The notes under the pieces were generated by a model. The model was not told the origin of the DNA and searched no databases. It worked only from the letters and a program-made list of their open reading frames with translations. A program made the translations under genes and the position numbers. A DNA stretch of 24,785 nt from Apostichopus californicus (taxonomy: Eukaryota; Echinodermata; Holothuroidea; Aspidochirotida; Stichopodidae): NCBI GenBank assembly GCA_020650975.1, contig JAIPMN010004662.1, forward strand, positions 1,345 to 26,129. Direction: 5' to 3'. Positions 20,501 to 24,785 of the stretch are shown piece after piece (position 1 is the first letter of the stretch; the number at the start of each line of letters is the position of its first letter).

Positions 20501-22068
20501 GGGGTGGGGTGGGGTGAGATATGTGTGTGCAGATAATTTTGCAGAAAAGTTGACTAAACAATCCCTGCTATGTGTAACATAAGGATTGGTTTCACTTTTC
20601 TTTTATCCACAGGAACTCCTGTACAACAAACACCTCCACCTTGACGGATCCAAACTGGCTAAACTCGGCTTTAAGTTAGTTCACCCAGAAGTTCGAGAGC
20701 AAGCACTTAGAGAAGTAAGTTTTGTCATAATGTCTCAAAACATTAATTAAGTAGTATTCTATTCAAATTCATAACGTCCCAAACTATTCATTAGTATTCT
20801 ATTCAAATTCATTAGTGTACTCCTAGTGTACTGGTTGTGAGATTTTGTCTTTCTCTCCTTTGTAAAACTTCCCATCTTTGACTTCAACATTCTCTGGGAT
20901 GAGTCACATTTCTCACATTTTGATGAGGAATCGAATGAACCTGGGTGTGACCTTAATGGCACTGAAGACTCTCCCAAAACCGTGTGCCGCCTCTGTAAAG
21001 AGTTAACTTTCCGTTGCTTGCAAGTGAAGTTGTTTTCTTGTCGCTACAAAATGCAGACAGTAATGAAACGTAATACCTTGTGATCTTTAATCTGGACACG
21101 GGATGTCCATCGCTGCTATGTACACTGTGTTGTGGGTATTGACCGAAGCTGCATGTATTGACTGTAACCTAATTGTCTAATTACCGACAGTAGCAATCTG
21201 TGTGTGTATTTTCTGGGATCGATGGTGGTTTCTAACAATTCTGTTACACCTCATTCGAAACTAGGTCAGATTACCGGCATCAGACGTTTCTTTGTGCGCG
21301 AGTATTCACTCCCTTTAAGTAACACAGTTTGCAAGGTTCTATGTCTTCAGAGTAGGACCTACAGAAAAGGAATTTTTAAGCAGGCACACTCACAACTTTG
21401 GGCCAACTGGACAGCTTAGTTGTTGGTTTGATCCCCATCTAGACAATATTAACTTCTTTGCCCCTGCAAATGATGGGCTGAAAGTGGTTTTTCATACCTT
21501 GTAAAGGCATTGAGAACACCATATAAATATTGATAGAAAATTGTTTATGTGTACCTAAAATTTCAACAACAGTCCAAAAGTCACTGACAGCTTACAATTT
21601 TATTGTATGTTCACTTGATAATATGTCAGTGTTATTGGTAAGACAAAATTGAACTTTATATTGCAGCCTAAGTTTTGCATTAGTACATAAGCTCATGGTT
21701 GCAGTTTAATACTTTCTTTTCTATCTAACGAGGAAGTTAAGCTAAATAGTCCCGAGAAATATCTATGCAGTGAGTAATTAGGTAGTGCAGTAAATGCCAC
21801 TGGAGAAACAATCACCGTTCACAGGTTCCCAAATGTATTCAAAATGTGACGTTCGTAATATTTACTTACAAAACATGGTGACAAGGCCAGAAGCAAAATT
21901 ACTTCCCAGCTGCATGATGTGCCGTTCCCACGGTAATACTTTTAAAAATGAAAGAGACTTTATTTGCTAGAATTACCCTGAAACCATGTGTGTTATTATA
22001 TTTATATTTCACAGGTGGTCGAAGACTTCATAGCTATGAAGATTTTCCCGAAAAGCGTCAAGCCATAA
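8540..22068 (+). CDS. Extended SDR family protein (NAD-dependent epimerase/dehydratase type), 11 exons, 5'-partial
   Basis: Spliced coding region: join of 8540-8588, 9857-9948, 10931-11044, 11278-11369, 12129-12190, 13348-13400, 14781-14907, 18983-19068, 19432-19545, 20613-20714 and 22015-22068, total 945 nt, giving 314 residues and TAA. Intron phases in order are 1,0,0,2,1,0,1,0,0,0, and all junctions keep the frame. Residues 35-41 NLAAETK match the strand-4 motif of extended SDRs. Residues 76-81 STGQVY match the active-site Ser/Thr strand. W97-TGIAK-Y103 occupies the YxxxK helix but has Thr98 where Tyr is usual. RPAIVYG at 123-129 and NTVHVEDVCRA at 164-174 are typical of the family's substrate-side half. 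The GxxGxxG coenzyme loop is missing, so upstream exon(s) are expected; family members are usually somewhat longer. The protein is presumably soluble, since no signal or membrane segment is seen. It resembles a poorly characterised group of epimerase-like proteins found in fungi and invertebrates (recalled, not searched). Substrate unknown. Confidence 0.9.
8589..9856 (+). other. Intron 1 of SDR gene
   Basis: GT-AG intron, phase 1. Its first third is occupied by the interspersed repeat copy at 8651-9020. The remainder is AT-rich with no recognisable feature. Open frames here (for example 8688-9086 on the minus strand) fall within the repeat. Confidence 0.85.
8651..9020. repeat. Interspersed repeat, third copy, long form
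   Basis: It begins TTACCTGCCTTCACATACTG, then AGCACTCCAATCTACC, matching the outer ends of the 10314 copy. Further in, GGTAAAACTTTTAGCACTGC, ACCCCAAGTGG and CACCCACCTCTTCCTC match the reverse complement of that copy's centre. About 180 nt (roughly 8695-8875) is present here but absent from the copies at 2838 and 10314. The right end is approximate. Confidence 0.6.
9857..9948 (+). CDS. SDR gene, exon with NLAAETK motif
   Basis: The acceptor is gttcctgacatttcag and the donor is gtgagt. After the split Thr codon it encodes 30 residues, from SCPKAFD to GQYDG, including DIVINLAAETK. The N-L-A-A segment is the extended-SDR counterpart of the NNAG stabilising motif. An open frame continues into both flanking introns (9760-10035), but the splice sites and homology-like content end at the positions given. 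Confidence 0.92.
9949..10930 (+). other. Intron 2 of SDR gene
   Basis: GT-AG intron, phase 0. It contains the best-preserved copy of the inverted-terminal-repeat family (10314-10522). Nothing else is recognisable. Confidence 0.88.
10314..10522. mobile_element. MITE-like element with ~40-nt imperfect terminal inverted repeats
   Basis: The left end TTACCTGTCTCCTAAACATT, continuing to CTACCATGCC, pairs with the reverse complement of the right end (GCATGGTAGATTGGAGTG ... GCAGGAGACAGGTGAA). The whole is about 210 nt. The 109-codon open frame across it has no protein resemblance and is a by-product. No clear target-site duplication was seen, so a superfamily cannot be given. Confidence 0.65.
10931..11044 (+). 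CDS. SDR gene, exon with active-site strand STGQVY
   Basis: The acceptor is ttctactcgcag and the donor is gtaagt; phase is 0 in and 0 out, 38 codons. It encodes a long helix (INCAREAAKRNIKR) followed by YLELSTGQVYSYDK. The S-T-x-x-V-Y strand places the catalytic Ser/Thr. The helix pattern (NCA.EAAKR) is typical of family members in which the alpha-E helix precedes the active-site strand. Confidence 0.95.
11045..11277 (+). other. Intron 3 of SDR gene (short)
   Basis: 233-nt GT-AG intron, phase 0, with a cttaac branch-point-like sequence 15-20 nt before the acceptor. No repeats. Confidence 0.9.
11278..11369 (+). CDS. SDR gene, exon covering the YxxxK helix (Tyr replaced by Thr)
   Basis: The acceptor is ctgcttaacctttcag, with a good branch-point-like cttaac, and the donor is gtaaat. 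It encodes KASREDSKVSPWTGIAKYKM and then QLEEELAKTEG. Aligning the Lys of the helix (K102) puts Thr98 at the catalytic Tyr position; Y103 is next to, not four residues before, a Lys. The preceding intron is the shortest in the gene, at 233 nt. Confidence 0.93.
11370..12128 (+). other. Intron 4 of SDR gene
   Basis: GT-AG, phase 2. It contains a C/T-rich tract at about 11680-11740 (tctcccccacccctactctc and following). The small open frames over it are low-complexity by-products. Confidence 0.88.
12129..12190 (+). CDS. SDR gene, exon with RPAIVYG
   Basis: The acceptor is ttgactccacag and the donor is gtaagt; phase 2 in, phase 1 out. It encodes LNYILLRPAIVYGIGDRTGL. The LRP..VYG strand and the following G.GD loop are among the best-conserved parts of the extended SDR substrate-binding half. 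Confidence 0.95.
12191..13347 (+). other. Intron 5 of SDR gene
   Basis: GT-AG, phase 1. AT-rich, with a C/T-rich patch near 12637-12670. I see no other structured feature. Confidence 0.88.
13348..13400 (+). CDS. SDR gene, short exon TPRLVVGAVYRELKEKMK
   Basis: The acceptor is tattttctttag and the donor is gtagga. With the split Thr it gives TPRLVVGAVYRELKEKMK, the helix after the RPxxVYG loop. Satellite DNA begins only a few tens of bases after its donor. Confidence 0.9.
13431..14055 (+). repeat. Satellite array, 58-nt unit, partly a 116-nt dimer repeat
   Basis: Units headed by GATAACTGATTGAGTCAGT start at 13489, 13605, 13656, 13714, 13772, 13830 and 13888. A variant GTAACTGAATGGATCAGT starts near 13547, and degenerate units lie on both flanks. 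Spacing is 58 nt except one 51-nt unit. From 13605 the units alternate between two subtypes (tails ..GGGGTACATTATA and ..GGGTTTACCTAACA), forming a 116-nt higher-order repeat. TGAGTCA occurs at 13499, 13615, 13666, 13724, 13782 and 13840. Confidence 0.93.
14603..14690 (+). other. tRNA-like remnant, possibly leucine-type SINE head or pseudogene
   Basis: ACTGG-TTCAAAT-CCAGT (14667-14683) folds as a perfect T-arm and contains the B box GGTTCAAATCC. It is followed by TGTAACCA, an acceptor-like 3' end. Upstream, CTTAAGA within the central palindrome would be an anticodon loop with TAA. AGTGGTCTCAG resembles the leucine-tRNA D-arm. No proper 5' acceptor strand was found, so it is at best a degenerate derivative. 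Confidence 0.35.
14607..14676. repeat. Long hairpin: 20-nt outer arms around a 26-nt perfect palindrome
   Basis: The outer arm TTGAACCAGTGGTCTCAGAA (14607-14626) is the exact reverse complement of 14657-14676. Between them, overlapping the left arm by two bases, is a perfect 26-nt palindrome (14625-14650, half-site AATTACAAGTCTT). Confidence 0.95.
14781..14907 (+). CDS. SDR gene, exon with TVHVEDVCRA
   Basis: The acceptor is cattcttctcag and the donor is gtaagt; 42 codons plus one base. It encodes LLWTADLNMNTVHVEDVCRA, then IWYILQHGQTKEIYNIVDQSQS. V-H-V-x-D-V-x-x-A is the conserved C-terminal helix motif of extended SDRs, followed by the E-I-Y-N-I strand. Confidence 0.95.
15003..15010 (+). 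repeat. Left target-site duplication of hAT MITE
   Basis: CGTGGGAT directly precedes the CAGG terminus and is repeated exactly at 15263-15270. Confidence 0.88.
15011..15262. mobile_element. hAT-type MITE with 8-bp target-site duplication
   Basis: The element starts CAGGCGCGTAGCCAAG and ends CTTGGCAAATTCCTCGCTAC followed by GCACCTG. The ends are imperfect inverted repeats (CAGGYGCGTAGCSA). The flanks are CGTGGGAT at 15003-15010 and CGTGGGAT at 15263-15270, an exact 8-bp duplication typical of hAT insertions. The inside carries a G run followed by a C run (15028-15057) and a T run, with no coding capacity, so it is non-autonomous. Confidence 0.88.
15263..15270 (+). repeat. Right target-site duplication of hAT MITE
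   Basis: CGTGGGAT directly follows the CCTG terminus. Confidence 0.88.
16141..16192 (+). other. G-rich tract with quadruplex potential
   Basis: It contains GGGAGGGGG, GGGG, an 11-12-nt G run and GGGGAGGG within about 52 nt. The loops are short enough for a G-quadruplex. It sits deep in intron 7. Confidence 0.5.
16247..16292 (+). mobile_element. hAT-like terminal fragment
   Basis: CAGTGGTCTGCAAACTTTTA followed by GGCCCACGATCC closely resembles the terminal sequence common to many animal hAT transposons (CAGTGGTTCTCAAACT...). No opposite end with the complementary ..CCACTG and flanking duplicate was found downstream, so I regard it as a truncated or diverged end. Confidence 0.5.
16370..16960 (+). 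mobile_element. Possible solo LTR fragment (weak)
   Basis: A promoter-like TATATAAGGGACACACATGT at 16540 is followed by TCACTCACTCTCTTCTCC. A more GC-rich stretch around 16880-16915 (GGGGCGACTGGGTCGTCGG) resembles the R/U5 style of some retrotransposon LTRs. No partner LTR, primer-binding site or target duplication is visible, and the boundaries are guesses. Confidence 0.22.
18983..19068 (+). CDS. SDR gene, exon TQGSITKLVCDIF...LAK
   Basis: The acceptor is tatctctcacag and the donor is gtaggc; phase 1 in, 0 out. It encodes TQGSITKLVCDIFQIEHDYF and then GSVMSNLAK, a family-specific C-terminal segment in which the ...IF.I....G..MSN.AK pattern follows the D-x-S strand. Confidence 0.9.
19069..19431 (+). 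other. Intron 8 of SDR gene
   Basis: 363-nt GT-AG intron, phase 0. No recognisable feature. Confidence 0.9.
19432..19545 (+). CDS. SDR gene, exon LNLSDAVEESNDKHILPWSE...
   Basis: The acceptor is caatttttcag and the donor is gtttgt, the weakest donor of the gene. Its 38 codons include DKHILPWSELCKRE and HTPLSPYLDQ. The N-D-K-H-x-x-P-W segment and T-P-L-x-P-Y-L-D are specific to this SDR group rather than to SDRs in general, which supports membership in one subfamily. Confidence 0.9.
20113..20156. promoter_or_regulatory. Perfect 44-nt palindrome bearing two DR1 nuclear-receptor-type sites
   Basis: The left half begins GTGACCTTTGACCTCCACCA and the right half ends TGGTGGAGGTCAAAGGTCAC; the two are exact reverse complements around ATATAT. 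AGGTCAAAGGTCA (two AGGTCA half-sites one base apart) is the DR1 consensus bound by HNF4, RXR and COUP-TF type receptors, present once on each strand. A related GAAAGGTCACTTGAGGTCAC lies at about 19977-19996. Whether it regulates the gene is unknown; it may be a repeat family. Confidence 0.7.
20481..20514 (+). other. G-quadruplex motif before exon 10
   Basis: G-tracts at 20481, 20486, 20494-20499, 20501-20504, 20506-20509 and 20511-20514 are mostly separated by single T bases. This is a strong quadruplex pattern on the RNA-sense strand, about 100 nt before the acceptor at 20611-20612. Confidence 0.75.
20613..20714 (+). CDS. SDR gene, exon ELLYNKHLHLDGSKL...
   Basis: The acceptor is ttttatccacag and the donor is gtaagt; 34 codons, phase 0 to 0. 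It encodes ELLYNKHLHLDGSKLAKLGF and then KLVHPEVREQALRE. L-D-G-x-K-x-x-x-x-G-F resembles the C-terminal 'd.sK....LGw.P' region of epimerases, where the end of the sugar-binding half folds back. Confidence 0.92.
20715..22014 (+). other. Intron 10 of SDR gene
   Basis: GT-AG, phase 0. A short direct duplication sits near its start (20752, 20792). The rest is AT-rich with small chance frames. Confidence 0.86.
20752..20812 (+). repeat. Direct repeat, 21-nt unit, 40-nt spacing
   Basis: TAGTATTCTATTCAAATTCA followed by T occurs at 20752 and exactly again at 20792. Confidence 0.95.
22015..22068 (+). CDS. SDR gene, terminal coding exon
   Basis: The acceptor is tatatttcacag. It reads VVEDFIAMKIFPKSVKP then TAA at 22066-22068. 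VV.DF....IFP matches the expected amphipathic C-terminal helix of the family. Another open frame across this stretch (21948-22172) is out of phase and is not the gene. Confidence 0.9.
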   Translation: MVEDFIAMKIFPKSVKP

Positions 22069-22416
22069 CAGCTCCAAGCCTCTGTATTAAGAAGTACTTG
22101 TGCCAGTGTACAGCCTTGCCCATGCCAAAATCTTGCAACAAAATATTTGAACGCTTCCAGTTTTGTAATTAGTTTTGCCTCGGTTGGTACATGAAAGAAG
22201 AAGGAAAGAACATTCTTGATGGATTTTCCTGATCAAATATTTTCCATTTTAGTTTAATGTCATCAAATGCTGATTTGGTTTCAAAGGTAAGCTGGTTGTC
22301 GGGCCGCACATACTTGCAATGTTTAATTTAAAGCAGTTGCCGAAAGATATTTATATGTAAATTCATGTATAAAGTAAGATCCAGTGCAATATATCTCATT
22401 TAGTGACCGTAATTGT

Positions 22417-22430
22417 GTTGCCATGGTAAC
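22417..22430. promoter_or_regulatory. RFX-type X-box
   Basis: GTTGCCATGGTAAC fits the RFX consensus of two inverted GTTGCC-like half-sites two bases apart. It lies about 350 nt after the stop codon, so it could be an enhancer or belong to a neighbouring gene. Confidence 0.45.
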
Positions 22431-22627
22431 TACTGATCTTTGAAGCAACAGGATCACATAAGAAAACTGTATCAGAATATGAGTCAGATCTTTTGAGCAT
22501 GGAGCCGAAAGTAGGGAGCCAAAAGTAGCAGCAAATCCCTGGTTTCAGCGACACAAACATGTCACTTTATAATTTCTCCATCAGAGAGGATTGGTGAAGT
22601 CAGTCACATCTGTCTTGCCCACATGAT

Positions 22628-22633
22628 ATTAAA
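22628..22633 (+). terminator. Candidate polyadenylation signal ATTAAA
   Basis: ATTAAA is the commonest variant signal and lies 560 nt after the stop. T/G-rich sequence follows from about 22690, rather far for a standard downstream element. Low certainty. Confidence 0.25.
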
Positions 22634-23060
22634 CATATGAAAAATATGATCAAGAATTTCTCCAAAGATTATTTACGTTATGAAATATTTTCATGTTGTT
22701 TTCAGGTTGTTTTTATGTGATGTTATATTATGCTATGTTTTGTAATGTTATGTTGTATGTTATCGACTATGGCTGGTGTTTTGTCATGCCTGTAGGTGTT
22801 GTTGTAATAAGATGTTAAGCCCCTTGTTCAATAGCTGACTGATCACCACCCAACCGACTCCACTCAAAGGTTGTTACATTGTTGAAAATCTTGGATAGTG
22901 AGACTGTGCACGTGCTTAAGTCTTCAACTAATGACAGTGTTTGCTAGTTTTAAGTTGCGTCGGCTTCAGTCAGGAAAACTGAACGTGAAGTGTTTTGCCG
23001 ACCGGCAGTCGGCAGTTTGCGGTGCTTTGCAACTGAATTGCCTGATTTTTACAGATTTAA

Positions 23061-23086
23061 CCAATCAGAGAGTTATAAATTTGCAT
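23061..23086 (+). promoter_or_regulatory. Promoter-like cluster: CCAAT, TATAAA, octamer
   Basis: CCAAT at 23061 and TATAAA at 23074-23079 directly overlap ATTTGCAT (23079-23086, the POU/Oct octamer in reverse). A CACGTG E-box lies about 150 nt upstream, near 22909. The combination is promoter-like, but no transcript start or downstream gene can be shown in the window. Confidence 0.3.
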
Positions 23087-23235
23087 GTGAACTAAATGAG
23101 CTGTGATTAACAGCAAACAGTGGTTGTCTGTGCCTATCACTCAGTCCGTGTGCTCAGTTGTAAGTCTGTGTGCGTGTTTACCATGATCAAAACTAGGTCA
23201 CGTTGAGTAGGGTCATGATCGGTCTGGCAGTGTAC

Positions 23236-23271
23236 AGGTCATGTCAGGTCATGTCAGGTCATGTTAGGTCA
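23236..23271 (+). repeat. Four AGGTCA half-sites in 10-nt tandem (DR4 spacing)
   Basis: AGGTCA occurs at 23236, 23246, 23256 and 23266, separated by TGTC, TGTC and TGTT. Direct repeats with four-base spacing are the DR4 class recognised by thyroid-hormone-receptor/LXR-type heterodimers. It may equally be a small microsatellite. Confidence 0.85.
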
Positions 23272-23543
23272 TGAGTGGATATGATACATTACATCATGTG
23301 ATATCAGGAATTTATGTCATTTTATTTTAACATAATTGCAGCTGCAATACCAAAGTATATTTACATACTGATCTTGTATTAGTAACAATTTCTTATCCCG
23401 TATTATTGTTGGTTTAGTTCGAAGATAAGATCACAGAAAGAACTATGCTATCCTAAATGAATATCTCTTTCTCAGAGAAACGTACAGTCAAATTAAAAGT
23501 TACAACATTAAAAAGAGGAGTATGCCAATCAGCCTATTTAACA

Positions 23544-23674
23544 GGTGTTTGAGCCTTATTGGGCCTTCGTTAGTATGAACACAGATTATATATCATAGAG
23601 AGAAAAATAAACTGTTAGCAGACTGCAAAATGCGTGATGTTTCGACCCTAGCAGGATCTTCTTCAGAGGCTAAC
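23544..23674 (-). mobile_element. Penelope/hammerhead-like stem-loop pair (degenerate)
   Basis: On the minus strand, CTGAAGA (23660-23666), then a stem-loop GATCC-TGCTA-GGGTC (23644-23658), then GAAAC (23639-23643) mirror the order of a hammerhead ribozyme core. GTTAGC (23669-23674) and GCTAAC (23614-23619) could close stem I. A second, more decayed motif, CTAACGA plus GGCCC-AATAA-GGCTC plus AAAC, lies at 23547-23573. Such motifs are known from Penelope-like retroelements. No reverse transcriptase is present, and an extra A before stem II makes activity doubtful. Confidence 0.4.
23606..23611 (+). terminator. Candidate polyadenylation signal AATAAA
   Basis: The first canonical AATAAA after the stop codon, 1.5 kb downstream. 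It lies inside the Penelope-like repeat and so may be incidental. Confidence 0.2.
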
Positions 23675-23958
23675 TGAAGTGAAAACAAACTAAGAACATG
23701 TTAAGAGGCAAAGGATCAAAACTTCAGGCCCTTTAACTTTACAGATAAAGTATATGTAATTATATTTGAATTGAAGATGTACCTAGGGCTGGATTTGTTA
23801 GAAAAAGAAAAACATCCTGGTTATGGTAGACAACCTTTATATATTACAATTATCAGAAGAAAGAATTGTTTTATTAGTTTCGAAATTCTTGGATCAAGAT
23901 GCTTATTCTGTTTTGATTAGTGTAGTTGTTTAATAGGTGTATACAGACCTTTACATGG

Positions 23959-24166
23959 CTCATCTTTGGAAAGTTGTTTGGACTAGTGTAAGATAAGGTA
24001 TATTAATTAATAGAATCAAAACTGAGCTTGTACATGGTCAGGGAAATTGTCTGCGATCTGTAATTGTACATAGTTAACATGACTGGAACATATGAAAACT
24101 CATCTTTGAAAGTTGTTTGGGCTTGTGTAAGATAAGGTATGTTAACAATAATAGAATTAAAAAACT
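23959..24166 (+). repeat. Direct duplication of a ~66-nt block, 140-nt spacing
   Basis: CTCATCTTTGGAAAGTTGTT ... GTGTAAGATAAGGTAT ... AATAGAATCAAAACT (23959-24023) recurs from 24099 with a few substitutions and small indels (24099-24166). Confidence 0.88.
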
Positions 24167-24785
24167 GTGGATTGCTGATGAATGAAACCCCCTTTTGACT
24201 ATGAACAGGTTAGAAATGCTATGAAATCATAACCTCCCAGGCCTTCACTGTGTCTAAAGCCACTGTCCTTAACTACTATATTAAATTTGAAAGAAGCAAA
24301 AATAATGCTAATTGCATGTGGATTCTTTCTACAAAACAAAGCAATTGTCATTTTTGAGGAAATCAGGGATAATTTTCAACTTTTCCTAAGATTGGTTTGT
24401 GACCATTAACCATATTAATTATTAGTAATTAAGGTTTTAATTGCTACTTTTCAGGTCACTTGGAATCAAATTTCTGTTAGGAAAGACATTCCATTAAATT
24501 TTTCTGTTTACTATATGAAAGTGTCAGGTGATTATGTTACTTTGAATATCAAGGTGTTCAGTATCTTCATGACTTTACACTGAGGTGTACAAGATAAGGA
24601 ATTATTTTATTTGTGAGCACAAATGTGAAACTTTTGAAATGTTAGTAAGCACTCTTTCCCATACTTAATGTTTGGTTTTTGTCACAATAATGTAAACGAT
24701 GCATGGTCATTAAGTTTTTCGTTGCACCATATGCACAACTAAATATCATGGTGACAATTACCAAAATATAACAATTTTGAAATCT

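Larger units (their letters stand above)
19546..20612 (+). other. Intron 9 of SDR gene
   Basis: GT-AG, phase 0. It contains AGGTCA-rich sequence (19815-20175), the perfect palindrome at 20113-20156 and a G-quadruplex motif near the acceptor. The 87-codon open frame at 19812-20075 runs through the repeat-like part and is not supported as coding. Confidence 0.88.
22069..24785 (+). other. 3' UTR and downstream non-coding DNA
   Basis: No further exon or gene is supported to the end of the window. The 3' end of the transcript cannot be fixed: ATTAAA at 22628-22633 with T/G-rich sequence downstream is one candidate signal, and the first AATAAA is at 23606-23611. Low-complexity ATGTTA-like sequence spans about 22715-22765. 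Distinct items are listed separately. Confidence 0.7.

Noticed and set aside
21948-22172. 74-codon open frame over the last exon
   Set aside because: It is out of phase with the SDR frame. The spliced reading VVEDFIAMKIFPKSVKP-stop fits the family and the upstream phase.

Overview
This is a eukaryotic window: AT-rich, intron-dominated, dense in short interspersed repeats, and holding one spliced gene on the + strand. The exon borders are canonical GT/AG. Intron sizes run from about 0.2 to 4 kb. The mix of repeats (a hAT-type miniature element with an 8-bp target duplication, an inverted-terminal-repeat family, tRNA-like promoter boxes, Penelope/hammerhead-like motifs, many near-perfect palindromes) suggests a metazoan, most likely a marine invertebrate such as an echinoderm. 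The organism assignment is inference; the sequence alone does not name a species.

The gene: eleven exons between 8540 and 22068 join with consistent phases into one open frame of 314 codons plus TAA. The protein is an extended short-chain dehydrogenase/reductase (SDR) of the NAD-dependent epimerase/dehydratase type. Visible landmarks are the NLAA strand, an STGQVY active-site strand, RPAIVYG, and a TVHVEDVCRA helix. Two points stand out. The usual catalytic Tyr of YxxxK is a Thr (TGIAK). The N-terminal Rossmann dinucleotide-binding part (GxxGxxG) is not found in the 8.5 kb upstream, so the first exon(s) probably lie beyond the left edge.

Layout: 1-8539 is presumed 5' intron or intergenic DNA with repeat copies (2042, 2838), twin palindromes (4113-4183), a 31-nt duplication (6635) and a palindromic 19-nt minisatellite (8095). 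From 8540 to 12190 lie exons 1-5, with two further repeat copies in introns 1 and 2. Intron 6 is mostly a 58/116-nt satellite carrying six perfect AP-1-like heptamers, plus a hairpin with tRNA-like features. Intron 7 (4 kb) contains a complete hAT miniature element and a hAT-like terminus. Exons 8-11 follow; intron 9 holds a perfect 44-nt palindrome with two DR1 nuclear-receptor-type sites and a G-quadruplex motif. Downstream of the stop are an RFX-type X-box, a promoter-like cluster, a DR4-spaced AGGTCA array, Penelope/hammerhead-like stem-loops and a duplicated ~66-nt block.

No rRNA, CRISPR array, bacterial operon or second protein-coding gene could be supported. The remaining open frames look like chance frames in intronic DNA.
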